DNA from: Strongylocentrotus droebachiensis
Lineage: Eukaryota; Echinodermata; Echinoidea; Camarodonta; Strongylocentrotidae
Assembly (NCBI GenBank): GCA_035222895.1
Contig: JAVYIG010002510.1
Location: 1 to 64,000 of the forward strand
Reading direction: 5' to 3'
Length of the DNA stretch: 64,000 bases
The first letter of the stretch is position 1; each line of letters opens with the position of its first letter. Made by a program: the position numbers and the translations under genes. Shown piece after piece: positions 34,396-48,048 of this stretch. Under the pieces are notes generated by a model, which saw only the letters and a list, made by a program, of their open reading frames with translations, was not told where the DNA came from and did not search any database.

Positions 34396-35230
34396 TTAGG
34401 CCTATTTAGTTATCCGATTTTACTTATTTTTTTATTTTTTTATTTTTTTTTGGGGGGGGGGGGGGTGCTCTTTTTCTCTTGTTTTTCTACATCTTTTACA
34501 ATCAATTATTTTTGGAGTTGCATATTAGTCATAATTGACTATTTATGCGTCTCGCGCTGCACTTTTTTTTTTTTTTTGTAAAATGAATTTATTGATAAAT
34601 ATATGCTTTTGAACAAATCAAACAATCATACACAATCAATTGAAATAACATCGTAGCATCTTATTAAACAAAGTTCAAATAAAACATATGTTTCGTTTTC
34701 TTGAATAACAGTGTTTTCAAAAATGCATAGCTTTTTTTGTTTTACAGTTCCTTTCGATCTTTAATCGGTTGTGGATTAGTCTTTTGAAAATACAAAGAAT
34801 AGAGACTTCATGAAACATGAGTTTGCGATTTTCTGCTTGCATAAATGTTAAATAAACTGAGTATTTTGCATATATATGATAAGAAAATTTAAACTTTTAA
34901 ATATTTTGTTTTTCAAGTTATAACCTTCAATTAAAACGAACTTGTCAAAAAAAAAATTAACATTGTAAAGTTTTCGAATTATGTCTCCAAATTTTAACCA
35001 AAACAATCTTAGTGTGCTTGCATTTTACAATTAAATGGAGATTGTCGTGTATAACTGATTATCATTATCTCGCGCTGCACTTGGATTTTGAAATTATATA
35101 TATATATATATGATATAATATATATAAATGAATCTTCGTTGTATGTACATGTACACTCAGACCTGACTGGACAACGGTCGTTACAAACCACCAGTGTGGT
35201 CAGTGCTAGAGGCCGAGGATATGGAATATT
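34396..35230. other. Intergenic between the large element and H2A
   Basis: T-rich tract with a poly(G) run (about 34452-34466), a poly(T) run near 34565, and two CTCGCGCTGCACTT words (34551 and 35070) that may mark a repeat. No gene. Confidence 0.4.
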
Positions 35231-35238
35231 GGCGCTAT

Positions 35239-35472
35239 ATGCAAATGAGGTGTCCGAACCAGAAGGAAAAGCGCGCGCCGCGGCATACACAGTAACCTAA
35301 CCACGTAAATACAAGTACACGCTTGAGGAGTTTGGTGTCGAATACTGCTCGTCCATTGGTGTCGAATACTGCTCGTCCATTGGTGTATCCTAGCAGTATA
35401 AATTTGCGTACACGTCTAGCGGCTCCGTGAAGGTGGTATAAATAGCTGGCCGCGAAGTTTGAAATTCATTCG
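35239..35472 (+). promoter_or_regulatory. Histone H2A promoter
   Basis: In order: octamer ATGCAAAT (35239-35246); a perfect 24-bp direct duplication (35333-35356, 35357-35380) that creates two reverse CCAAT boxes (ATTGG at 35355-35359 and 35379-35383); TATAAATA (35437-35444); and a cap site TCATTCG (35466-35472), fitting the sea urchin PyCATTCPu rule. A second TATAAAT lies near 35396. Confidence 0.85.
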
Positions 35473-35501
35473 TTTCATTTAGCAACGACCAAATCAACTA
35501 A

Positions 35502-35885
<384 letters not shown>

Positions 35886-35911
35886 GAAGGGACTTCTGAC
35901 ATCAAGCAAAC

Positions 35912-35946
35912 GGCTCTTTTCAGAGCCACCAATAATCCAAGAAAGA
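35912..35946 (+). promoter_or_regulatory. H2A mRNA 3' stem-loop and histone downstream element
   Basis: GGCTCTTTTCAGAGCC (35912-35927), identical to the H2B stem-loop and likewise 26 nt after the stop. CCAAGAAAGA follows at 35937-35946. Confidence 0.97.
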
Positions 35947-38050
35947 ATCAATAGACCTCTAACTTAGTCTAGATATCTCTCGTACTCGGTAGTCGTACTT
36001 CGTGTAATATTTCGTTTTTTATCATGTATTTCTTTAGTGCCTAGTGGTAGATAACTAGGTCTAGATGAACTAATTAATACATAGAGTCTAGTGTAGAATT
36101 AAGAACAGACCTCTAGACAAAATTAACTAATTAAAGTAATACAAAACAGTACTGACAACTGTATCCATTCCTGGTTCTATCCATATGCTGCTTATAATTA
36201 TAAAGTTAAATACTTTCCTCCCAGATTCATAGATCTAGATGGAAATTTAACCGTGATCTATGATTTCCAAATAAGTTGGGCCTATAAATTTCCAAATATA
36301 TCCTCCATATTTCTTTCAATCAAATATACATGTATGAAAGGGTGGGACTTAATTTCACTAGATATTAACAATCAACCTTCAGCTTCCAACATTTTTCAAT
36401 GGTTACTTGCGTACAACTTTTATGCCATCATTTCACACAAGCACATACAACACATATTAATTTTTTTCAAAAATAAAGAGAATAAGAGATCTACACGAGT
36501 ATTCATATTCTAAGATATGGAATGGTATCCCGTTTATTGCACAGGGTTTTCATATCCTTCCTCCACATACACAGCACTGCAATTTCAATATTGGACCACA
36601 TTATATTAATATACACCAGTCTTTCCTAAATTTTGTAAAACCATTTCATTGGTGAAACCATGGGGCTAAAACATACTACAAGAAGAATAACATTACTATC
36701 CTTAAAATGTACTTCAACATCTTTCTTTTTTTCTTCAAATCACTATGTGTATGCATATCATCAGTATATGAGTCGAGTCTATATTTAACATAACAAAACA
36801 ATTATAAAAGTATAATACACAGATAGATGAAATAAATCCTGAATATGGCAAAAAAAAAAAAAATGTATTGTACATGTCCATGTAAAAATATGTTAATCAA
36901 TTATCAATCTATATCAGCATTGCCCATGGTTTAAGAGTGATCATAAAATCAGTTTGACCTTTACATTGCACATTTAACCCCCTTCTAAAATCTATGCATT
37001 TCTACATAGCTATGAATAAACTGAATACAATAGAAGGGGTGATCCCAATGTAGGCTTTTGAAATAGATCTGCTTTAGTTCAAACAAACGGAGCTGAAAAA
37101 TGTTGCACGCACAACACTATTACACTATCATTCAGCACTGAAGTCATAACTTAAAGGTAAAGGTAAAGATAAGAAACCTCAGTCCTTTTCTTAAGTTATC
37201 ATTTTATTTGAATCACATGTCTAGGCACCTTGCACTGACCTATAACAAAGGAAGAACCTAAGAAGGGACATCTAATTCGCTGTGTTACAGTTACAATAAT
37301 AACGCAAGATTTGAACTATAATTGCAATATTGAATCCAGTCAAAACCGTTTGTAGATGTACCAGTATTTTTTAGCATTAAAAACAACAATGAAATAAAAA
37401 ATATACATGGACATAAAAACAAAAACAGGCTTAGAAATATGCGGTACAAACTCAAGGAGATAACATTACTCTTTATATATCAATTGAAGCCTCTATTAAT
37501 TATGAGACACTAGTATTATAAAATCATTAAAATATTGAGTTAATCATAATGATCTCTTGAGCTCTTGTCACAAAGCTTTTTAATAAATTCATGAGGAACA
37601 AAAAACTCACCTCACAATATATAATTAGAAAATTGGTCTTGCATACAATCATACCTATACAAATACTGCTGGTAATTGTTTTTAAATGAGGCACAATGAT
37701 AAATGATGCTAAACGACATAGCATCTGTTTCGAAGCATTACATAATTAAAACCAATATAATGGTTTCATTTAAGTTCATGTTACGTAGGAGCATACTTTG
37801 GTTTGAGAGAGCTGAATTATGATTGATCATGTTTGAGTTATAAGTAAATCAACTACCTCAAAATGATACACAATTGTACCTATATCTGACCTGCATATAC
37901 CATGTGATACATGCAAATACACATTATTAAGCTGGTTATATTTGAATAGTTGACATTCTCTGTTTACAAGCATATTAATACAAATATTACTTACTTCAAG
38001 TCTTTCATAAGCTCCATTTATCATACCCTCGGTTTAATTATCTTGTATTA

Positions 38051-38092
<42 letters not shown>

Positions 38093-40174
38093 TCCCGCAT
38101 TCTCATTCACTCCCTCACTTAAACACATACACAAACCATCTCTCTCAATTATTCTGCCTCTTGCTCTATACGCTCTCTGCAAATTATATACTCACTTCAC
38201 AAAACCTATTTCATTCTTCATTACCCTTTGATATGCAAGGTAAAACAAAAAAACATCCCTGAATTGCATATTTATAAAGAACCCACCTTTTCTCAAGTAC
38301 TTTCCTTGTTACTGTCTTAGCTGCTGACGAGCTTAATGTACACTACATTTCATTGACAAGCACAATGCATCCACTGAATTTAAAAAAAACAAAAAAACAA
38401 AAAAACAATGACCATTTGTACTGTCTACTGTACAGTTCTTTCAAACCTACAATGGTTACCGGTACTTATCAAATCTTATCTGTCATTGTTCTTGTTATTA
38501 GCATGCGACACCCCAGGCACATATATATTAAAATAGAGTGTACATGTATATCCAAGTTGTGTATATCTGATCATGGCCATTCCCATATTTGTATTCAGGG
38601 CTTGATGGCTCCAGTGCACAAGGGGCCTTTAGATTTGAATTTCACATCACAAATAGAACAACATTTAAACAAACTAAACAAAAACATAAACGAGGCGAAT
38701 GAGGGGCCTCAATACATTCTGGATTCTTCTCTCCCATGTTCTTCTTCTTATTTTTCATACATGTTACAAGTTGCGAAAAACCTCACAAAACATTTATGGA
38801 TTTATTGAATATCAGACACATCAGACTATCTCTGAGAGCTCTGGTGACCAGCAGCTTTACATGAAACATATCAATGACATTTTGATAATTGTTTCAACTC
38901 TAAAAGCAAAAACTTAAAGCAAGTTGCTATGATGATGCAAACAAGAATTACCCCTCATAGCAAATGAAGAGTTCAGCTGTAAATAAAATAAAATACACAC
39001 AAAATAATAGTTAGCTCTTTACAAGTATAGCACCATTCATGTCTTTTCTTCTTAAAAAAGGTACACACGTCTGTTCACATTAGCATAATCTCATTCCAAA
39101 CTTTCACAAACTATTTCTCATTTCTTCACCTGGAAATCAATCAAGTTTTAGAATAGGATAAACAGTTAAGTTTGACCATTCCACATAGTAATGAAATTAG
39201 ATTAAGAGTACAGGGAAGAAAAGTTTATTAGTTTACAAGTCATTGATGACAATGCTCACATTTCTAGTTGGCCCATAACATAGAAATGAGAATTGGATAT
39301 AAATTCATTGGAGATCTCTATGAACCACACAATTGTACTGATATATTTATCATTATCATTAAAATGTCATACATATTCAAGAAAACTTGCTACCGTATTT
39401 TTGTTATCTTTTTTAAAAACCAAATTGCACATTTGCACAAAATATCTAAAAAAAGTGCAGCATATAAACTTCTTATTCTCTTGATAGCTTGTACAGGTCA
39501 ACTTGTTGCCAGTGTCAAAGAATTTAACAAGGAATAATGACGCTAGTGGGTTTTAATAAACAGAGTACAGACACGTCTAAAACATACTCCCGGCACTATT
39601 TATATTGAAGACAAGTAGTAAGCAGAATATAGTCTAAGCAAGACTAAAGGAGTTGCTATGAATTTATCGCTGTCATGAAGTAAAAAAGAAAATGAAACCA
39701 TAAATATCTGATTTGATGGTCAACAAAGTCCATCATAATATTAATTGAGCCTAAAATCTCTGACATATAAGATTTGCCAGCATGTTTTAATCACAAACAT
39801 TGGGATAGTTTTATGTTCTTTTTTATGGCAGGAATTCAAGGTACTGCAAATGACTCTTTAATCAAAGAGAAATGGCTGTTTGTTTTTTTAAACCTCAGAA
39901 AAGATACCACCTTATGTGAATGGGAAATTGGCAGTGTTTCTGATACTAGTAATTTCTACAAATTGAAAGGAAAGATATCAAGTCATCAGATATGAAAACG
40001 TTGCAAAAGAATATAAATCACATTCTGATTCACACAATTCTTCCAGCCATTTCTCTCTAACTAAAGAGACATTCGCAGCTAATATGGAATCACTTAATAA
40101 ATGCTACATCTACAATAACTTGCATTACAAAGGAGAGGTAAAGGGGAGTACGCCTCCTCCCCTTGTTACCTTCA
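35947..40174. other. Convergent intergenic region, probably with long ATG14 3' UTR
   Basis: Lies between the H2A 3' end and the ATG14 stop on the opposite strand. AT-rich, no gene. A (CT)n microsatellite lies at 38053-38091. Several TTTATT words (AATAAA on the minus strand, e.g. near 36533 and 39228) could end ATG14 transcripts. The extent of the 3' UTR cannot be decided from sequence. Confidence 0.4.
38053..38091. repeat. (CT)n microsatellite
   Basis: Nearly pure CT dinucleotide repeat of about 39 bp. Confidence 0.95.
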
Positions 40175-43100
40175 TCATCTTTTCTCGAGTTGGCTAGTGG
40201 CAGTTCTCCACAGTGATGCAACGGATGCTACTGCTGATGATACCAGACCCCCAGGGGCTTGCGGCAAGTTGGAAGCACTCATCATAGAAGGGCTGGCTTC
40301 TGGTGGGGAGGGGCTGTTGCCTTCCTCACTCACACCAACCGGACCCTGAGGAAAGAGCGACAGAGATGTCGGGACTGTTTCCCATTCCTCCTGGTCTGCG
40401 GATCCAGTGCTGGCACCGTCATCGTCGGGAGAATCCTGTTGACTGTCACTTCCTGACCCACTTAGCATACTGGTCATGTTGGGTGTAGTTAATGTAGCGA
40501 GGAGAAGGTCACTGTGAACCTCAAAGTCACTTGTCCTATCAAACAAAAAAAGAGGATAACACATTCAAAATTATATTCATCTATATCCTGTACTTCAGAA
40601 AGAATGAGAGTAAATGTCATAAATTATTATTTTACTACACCTTGGTAAACTAGTAAAATTGACTTCAAATTTAAACTTCAGATCGCTGTTGATGATTTAT
40701 TTGTGAAGGTTTGTATAAAAATAATAATTACACAATCTCTACTCAAAATTATAAATGCACAATAACAACTACTATGTTATTCTCTGAAATTTACTTGCAA
40801 ACATATTGTTTCTAATGTATTGGGTTGTTACAATCCTGTCATAGAATTTATAATAATAGTGGGTTCTTGAATAGAGCTCATGTCTGTCAAACTTGACACT
40901 TCTGATGCTCCACAATTATTACCCCGCCTAGCATGGCTGCCATTACGGCGCTCTAGCATTTCAAGGAATTAATTCCTACCAGGCACCCATTTACCTTACC
41001 CGGGTTGAGTGAGGCAAATGTAGATAAATATCTTGCCAAAGGACATTGGTGCTGTAGCTGGACTCGAACCACGAACCATGGGATTCAGAGTCCGGTGACC
41101 TATCCACTAGACTACGACACCTCTACCATAACTACATATTTAAGAAGGATAGATCACTGAAGTCACGTATAATGAAAGAATCAATGAAGCAAATAGGATG
41201 TACCTTCCATAATCTTGGTGTTTGCTGTCAACCATGGTGATAAGGTTTCTCATTGTGTAATGAGGGTGGAGCTTATCAGGTGGAATAGCCTGGAATAAAC
41301 ACAAGACAACACCATTATTCAATTTATAAAGCTCTTTGGAAGCACATATGGGTGATACATGAATAGATTATTTTCTTCAATTCTATTTACAAATAACAAT
41401 CAATACAAAAATTATACCCAATAAATAAACTATATCATTCTACATTCAAAAATTCTTGGTACTATATATGACATAGAGATCTCAATCCATGCAAATAAAC
41501 AGACTGCTGGACCAACTGCTAATAATGCTATTTCTCATCATCATCAAGGTCTAAACTTGTTTTCTCCAACTTCTTTTCCTACTACATCCTGTACACTAAT
41601 TAAACCATGAATTAAACGAACATCTTGTGTTCATTCTACTGTTATTTGAAATATCGCTGGCAAGTAATCACTCATAAGAATTGCCTGAAGGACTGATGCT
41701 ACTCAATTTGGCTACTTCAACTATAAAATGTAGTGCTAAAGGTCAACATCAGCTGAGATTACTTTTAATACAGCAGGTTTACTATTACCCGTACTAAAAT
41801 AATTCTTAGTACAGACTTTGAGACAGGTTTCAAAATCTGCATGAAGACAAAGAAAACAATTCTTACCTGACTAAAGCATAGAAAGAGCACACTACTGTTC
41901 AGCTTCTCAACTGCTGAAGAGAACTGCCGTAGGTTGAGTTCAGACTTGCAGAATCGACTGGGGAAATGAAAGAGAATTAATGAAAAAATAAGGCTGAGTC
42001 TGAAAAACTGACTTTTAAACAATCTATAATATCCTCTTAGAAATACTAAAAATTATAAATATATATACAAAAATTAAAAAAATACATGAAAAAGTGAAAG
42101 TGCACGTCTTAACAACTCTTTTCATGAATACCAGATCTGTTAAATCTGTTACACTCTACAACACATTTCAGCTTTGACATTTCATACACATACCTTAGGT
42201 ATCATAATGAAAAGGGAAAAAAACAAATAAGAAACAACTACCGGTACTATTTGAAGCACTATAAAATCATTTCCTAAATAAACTTCAATAAAATATTCAA
42301 ATAACAGTATTCTTTTACAGAGAAATAAGAAGAATGAGAGAAGAAGCATGAGGTGGAAAAATGAAGGAAAGAAAGAAAATTATGATATTCACAATATGGG
42401 AAATAGCAGAAAAAACATAGGGTAAAAATACATACAAACACCAAAAATTCAATATGCATGAAATAAATGCACACTGCTGTTAATCATTCAATCAACTCTT
42501 GAAGAAATGCTGCTGTATTCTTTGGAGATGTCTTAGTAAAGGTTAACAAAATGGTACTTACCTGAAATGGACTTTCCTGACTAGAGGAACATCCAATGTA
42601 TTGGCAATGTGAGCTACTAATTGAGCTGTGTAGCACAGCGTTGCTGAAACCTGGTGTCCAGGATTGTGAAGATCTAACTCTCCATCAGGGTCAGGGACAT
42701 CAGGCTCACTGGTCAGTGCTGGACAAGATGGGAGAACAAGGTAGTGAAGGTCAAATATATTGGGCAAGTCCAACATAAATGGTCTGTCTGTGTCCCATTT
42801 GTTGCCAAGTGTCATGGACTTCAGAATATAATAAACACTGAATCTCTCATTCTCCTTGATAGATCCCATCTTTAGTAGGGCTACAAATTGAATACCATCA
42901 CCAGGTATATCAAACTCCTTCATGAAGTCAGTCACATGTGTGACAAAATTAATGGGACTTTCCCATATAGAGAAATGATCATACGTCGAGCTCAACAAAA
43001 AAATTAAGTCTCATAGATGGCAAATTACGATACTTACTGCATGCTACATACGCAGAGTAATCTCCATTGGCTGGCACTCTGACATTTGGATGGACAATAC

Positions 43101-46100
43101 TGTAATGAGCTTCTCCATTATTGATGGTTTCTACCCAGCGGCCTCTGACATAGGACGTCCGCCTGGCTTCTGCCAAGGCAGCTACTAGCTCGTCTTCTTC
43201 TGACTTGTCATCAGCTTCAGACTCGGACATCTGTCTCGCTTCCTCCTGCCAAGCCTCTTCTGCTGGTGCACTGCGGAGGGATGGATGACATGTAGTAGAT
43301 ATATATCACATAACTGGGATGATGTCATTCTACCATTTCACTTACAATACTAATGATGAGATAGTGAAAATATTCTGATGATGTATACAAAAATATACAA
43401 AAAAAATTAAACATACAATATATTAACAATAGGATACAACATTTATGTGCTCTAGAAGTGCTTTCGAAATTGTTCTGACTACTTAGCTCCATTTAGCTCT
43501 TACCAGCATGCAGTGTAATTCAAGGAATAAACCGTTCCAAAAACCAATTTTAGATATGGGACTTGCAGATAAAATGCCTCTCTTAAAACCATATAAACTG
43601 AGCTACTAGTTTAGATATTCAAAATGATAAACATACATGTATATCATGTATTCCTATCAGTAAACATCATAATTTCATAATGTCACATAATATAGAATAT
43701 TGTGTCAAAATAAAGATTTTGACAGTTTCTCACACTTACGTATGCTGTATTTCAGTGATGGGGAATACATAATGTAACAGCTGCTGTACTTTCTCCTGCC
43801 TCTTTGTTCTCAGTTGGTCATTTTTCTCCCCCAGGGATTCTTCACGGCTGTCTATGTTGGTTCGAATGTGTTCTGTAAGATTTTAAAATACCTACAGATA
43901 ATATATGTATGGCTGAATGGCACCAAAATCATGTCTGGACTATCCCCAAGACAACTATCCCTAACAATTACTGCTACCGCCCCCCCCCCCTTCCCCTGGG
44001 AAAGTTACGATACGGGGGGGGGGGGGGGGGGGGGGATATCTACCCCCTTGGACAACCACTACCTAGGGCCATTACCAGAAACTATTTGTGGGATTGCAAG
44101 TAATTGGTAACTATATGCAGGATGAAAAATTGTTCAAGATTCATTTTGCATTTAAATGTCATGAAAACTCATGTATTCATTTTTAAGTGTTTACTTCTAA
44201 AAGTAAATAAGTAGTGAAATGTTCTGGCCACTACTTAAGAACATATATATGTGAACTGTTCATTAAATTATAACATAAGAAGAAAATCATGTCTGTGTAA
44301 CACATGGTCAGTGCTAAAATAGTGAATGCATACCTAGATATTTCTGGATTTTGAGCACTTTCTTGTTATGTTCATCTCTCTTGGCCTTAGCAGCTCTCAG
44401 ATCATCAAGACGCTTCTTTAGTGATTGCTTATCTAAGGGGAAAATGGAACAATAATCTTTGAGTACAATACACTGCAGCAATGAATTAAAAACATAAATC
44501 TTCTGAAGCTTTCTACTGAAATAGCAAAGAGATGTGTTAAAATTTATAAATATATGTATAAAATCACTGCATTACTGGAAATAATTTCAGTAATTACCAT
44601 ACGTACACAGGCCTGCGTACACAAATTAATCGCTCTTCATAAAATCACTGTCCAAAGCAATAAGACTTTTAAAAAAATACACAAGTACATAAAATAAAAA
44701 AGGAACTGCCTAATATTTACCCTTTTCCACCATGGCTCTTCCATCCTGTATTGCCTTTCGAGTCCATTCTAACCTCCCCTTCATGAGTGACACCTCCCAT
44801 TGCTGTATAAGAAACAAAAACAATAATAACAACAACAAAATGATAATAATAATTGGATTTAAAAGAGTGTTTTGCAGATTGATGGAAAGATTGTACTAAT
44901 GCCATTGAAAAAGTATTAATCCTCAATTTCCAGTCACACATGCAGTTCTATTTGCTTTCTAGCCAAAGATGAACTAAAATTTAACATCTGTAGCACACAA
45001 ATACTGCTGTGAAATGAATTCACATGTTTGGTCATTAGATAAGGTAAACATTAATTTGTGATATATATCAATAAAATAATATATTTGAAATTATATATCT
45101 GAATTTTTTGCATATACAGGAAACAATGATATTGCATATTGTTTTACCATTCTCGAAACCCTACTTCCAAAATGCACTACCGGTATATGTTTTTTAATAA
45201 AGATTCATCCCATCACCATTAACTTGACTTAATATTTAAGGAAAATGAAATGTATCAAAAATACATGCATACCTTTTCTCCAACTGAATTCTTTTCCTTG
45301 AGTCTATTGACAAGTCTAGATATAAATAAATAATTACAGAAATAAAACAAAAGAGCATTCAGTTATTATAACCAATTATATAGGTAAAAGACGGCCAGCA
45401 ATCAATCTATGATATTAAATAAAGATTTCAATATTATGTTAATAACAAACAATTACCCTGGCTTAAGCAGAGCAGCTGCCACGCGCTCTGCGTTTCAAGG
45501 AATAAATTCCTACCAGGTGCCCATTTACCTCACCTGGGTGGAGTGTGGCAAATGTAGATCAATGTCTTGCCTAAGGTCATGATTTCTTGAAATGAATTAC
45601 ATACACTGTAATAAATATATAAGAAATACAACACAAGGGAAAGAATGTCTACTCTGCTCAACAATAAAACACTTTATTAAAATTACAAAATAAAAACATG
45701 ACATAAATTTATTAATCTACCATTAAGTATGAAAAAAACCTTTGTATCAAACAAATAATATGTACGGAAAACGGTTTAAAACATTACATTTTCAGGCCTA
45801 ACAGAATGTTGTGGTTAATATATTTCATATCCCAACAGCTTGAGATTCCCATTGTTAAGATACTTTACAAGTTAAACAAAAACACATAGCTTCCATATAT
45901 TTTGCCTTAAGTTTAAATCTGTCTAGAAATCTTGGGTGAGATTATTTTGAAGCTACGCGTTTCCTGGTTGCTTCTGCAATCATCTTTGCAATCTAGAACC
46001 ATCTTTAATCGACTTGATTGAAAAGACTTACTTTGATAATAATCTGTCTCTCTCACTTCTAAACCTCTGTAGTCTGTCAAGCTTTTCAAAATACCTGCCA

Positions 46101-47271
46101 CAAAAATATGAAAATTTATTAAGAAATACAACACATGCCAAATGATCATCATACTCAAACTTTACTCAATCAAAAACATTTTAGATGAAATAGAGAGTAG
46201 AAAGGAGAAAGATAAAGATAAAATGATTGGAAATGATACAAGGATATAAAAAAAAACATAACAAAAGGACAGATAAAAAGAGGAGACGAAATGGGAAAAT
46301 AAAGAACATGAGATACAGAAAGAGAAGATGATAGGATAGAATATTAAATCTAACATAAGAAAAGATAGTGAAGATCAGGCGCGTATGCAGGGGGGGGGGG
46401 GGGGTTTGGGGTTAAACCTCCCCCTTGAGTTTTTTTTATGTGTATGTTTTGTGTATCTTTTTTGTGAAAAAAAAAACTTAATTTTATTCATCTTATTTTT
46501 GTTATAACAAAAAAAAAAAAAAAAATTATGCCAATGGCTGACCTAAAAAAGATGACCTTACCCCCCCCCCCCCCAACGGAACAAAATGTCAAATTTTCAA
46601 ATTTCGAGATAAAAAAAAAGAAAGAAAGTGTCCTCTTACCTCCCCCCCCCCTTTTTTTTTGCACCCTACAGTACAAGTAGAGTAGACCCTCTTTAAGTTT
46701 AAGTCAGATAAAATCATATATTATTATTATTAATAATATTAACCTGATCTGAATGACAATCACCACTTTCGTTGAATTATTTAGGCTAAAGTATCAGACC
46801 TAGACTTGTTTAGTCTTAGCTAGGGGGTCTTCACAATTACAACCATGACAAAGTAAAACATGCTCTCCAGCCGGCGCCCAGGCTAAGCTGACTTAGCTTA
46901 GATCATATAGCAACACTAGCAGAAAACTGCAATCTGTGTGCCAAAGCCCTTGCCTAGCCTAGCCTAGGCACAGCTGCATGCACTGAGCTGAGCTGAGTTG
47001 CGTATGTACGTCGTTCAGCTCAGCTGTGCATTTTGTCATTTGTTTTTGTTTACCTCTCCGATTCTGTCTCCGACTCCGAAGAACTTTTGCTAGATGAATG
47101 GCTGAAATCCCCATTCTCCAGACATCTTTCACATGTAAACGGCCTTCTCGCAGTAAAACACAATGGACATTTTTCGAATGCAATACACATTCCCCCAACC
47201 CCAAAAGGAGGAACAAAACGTCCAATTTCGTCGTCTGCAAAATTTTCTTCACCGTCCATGTAAGCCGCCAT
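40175..47271 (-). CDS. ATG14: ATG14/Barkor, autophagy-specific PI3K subunit, 521 aa, 11 exons
   Basis: Exons (minus strand, high to low): 47271-47054, 46094-46032, 45315-45273, 44802-44721, 44432-44334, 43872-43740, 43270-43038, 42718-42562, 41957-41867, 41289-41204, 40535-40175. Phases join to 521 codons plus TGA (human 492). The N-terminus has the paired cysteines C35-x2-C38 and C47-x2-C50 (EKCPLCFTARRPFTCERC) that target ATG14 to the ER. A coiled coil (about 73-200) should bind Beclin 1. Conserved blocks follow: EARRTSYVRGRWV, NGDYSAYV, ATLCYTAQLVAHIANTLDV, NSSVLFLCFSQ, LHPHYTMRNL. The C-terminal BATS region ends GGLVSSAVASVASLWR, the amphipathic helix that senses curved, PI3P-rich membrane. 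It directs VPS34-VPS15-Beclin 1 to phagophore sites. I chose MAAYMDGEE as start (AAGATGG context); an in-frame ATG 54 bp upstream is possible. Introns carry SINE fragments, G/C runs and a transposon end. Confidence 0.95.
40848..41125 (-). mobile_element. tRNA-derived SINE with perfect A and B boxes
   Basis: On the minus strand the A box TAGTCTAGTGG (41114-41104) and B box GGTTCGAGTCC (41070-41060) match the Pol III consensus. The head resembles tRNA-Gln around ACTCTGAATCC. The body contains GGTAAATGGGTGCCTGG and ACGGCAGCCATG, and the tail is ATT-rich. It lies in ATG14 intron 10 in the sense direction. Confidence 0.85.
43978..44036. repeat. Poly(C)/poly(G) pair in ATG14 intron 5
   Basis: A run of 12 C and a run of about 21 G are separated by about 25 bp, able to form a hairpin or quadruplex in DNA or transcript. 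No transposon end is evident beside it. Confidence 0.8.
45454..45590 (-). mobile_element. SINE fragment (body only)
   Basis: Matches the body of the SINE at 40848-41125 (TTTCAAGGAATAAATTCCTACCAGG, split here by one change, and TGGCAAATGTAGATCAATGTC) without the tRNA-like head. In ATG14 intron 2. Confidence 0.75.
46376..46675. mobile_element. Transposon-like G/C-run element in ATG14 intron 1
   Basis: Starts CAGGCGCGTATGCAGG followed by a G run, like the end at 19915-19929. Further G/C runs lie at 46561-46574 and 46641-46650. The right end is not certain, so the boundary is approximate. Confidence 0.35.
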
Positions 47272-47754
47272 CTTTAAACCACAACTATGTAGTACTAGTT
47301 GATGAAAATTGATGTAATAACTCATTTTTAGGCGATGTAAAATCGCCGTTTCCTTTAATGAAGATTTTAATAATTTTACAAAAAGTTTTATAATATTTTG
47401 AAAAACGTAAAATAAATGATTTATATCAATGTGTATATTACTGTTTAATGGAAATCGCTCAATTTGGCAACATTCGCGGGGACGGGCATAATGATTATCA
47501 ACATTTCAAGTATGGCATATGATGTCATGAATGATTCGTCATTCTATTATACATCAAAAACACGAACACCTCAACAAAAACAAAAAAATGATAGATTAGA
47601 CAAAAGCAGAAATGCAACTGTTGACTGAATTCATGTCTGTTGGTGGAGTAAGTGGCAGTTAAAACTTAAATTACCAGCAAGACAAAACATTTTTTTTTTT
47701 TTAATTGTGGTCATTTGATAATGCATTTCTACAAGCCTACATTAACAAATTTTT

Positions 47755-47945
47755 TAAAGAAGAAATAGAATGAGAAGAAGAAGGAAAAGGAGAAGATGAA
47801 GACAAAGAAGGAAAATGAGAGAAAAAAGAAGGAAAAGAAGAAGAAGAAAAGGAGAAGATGAAGAAGAAGAAGAAGAAGGAAAGGGAGAAGAAGAAGAAGA
47901 AGAAGAAGAAGGAAAAGGAGAAGAAGAAGAAGAAGAAGAAGAAGT
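47755..47945. repeat. (GAA)n-rich tract
   Basis: Purine-rich GAAGAA/GGAAAA repeat. Open frames here (poly-Glu on plus, poly-Ser/Phe on minus) are repeat artefacts. Confidence 0.9.
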
Positions 47946-48048
47946 ACAAGAAGAACTTGAGCACAATTGTGAAGTGAAGCTTATAACTTCTCATTTTATT
48001 ATTGATACATGGTGCACATTGAAAAAAAACAAAGGGAAGTAGTACCAT

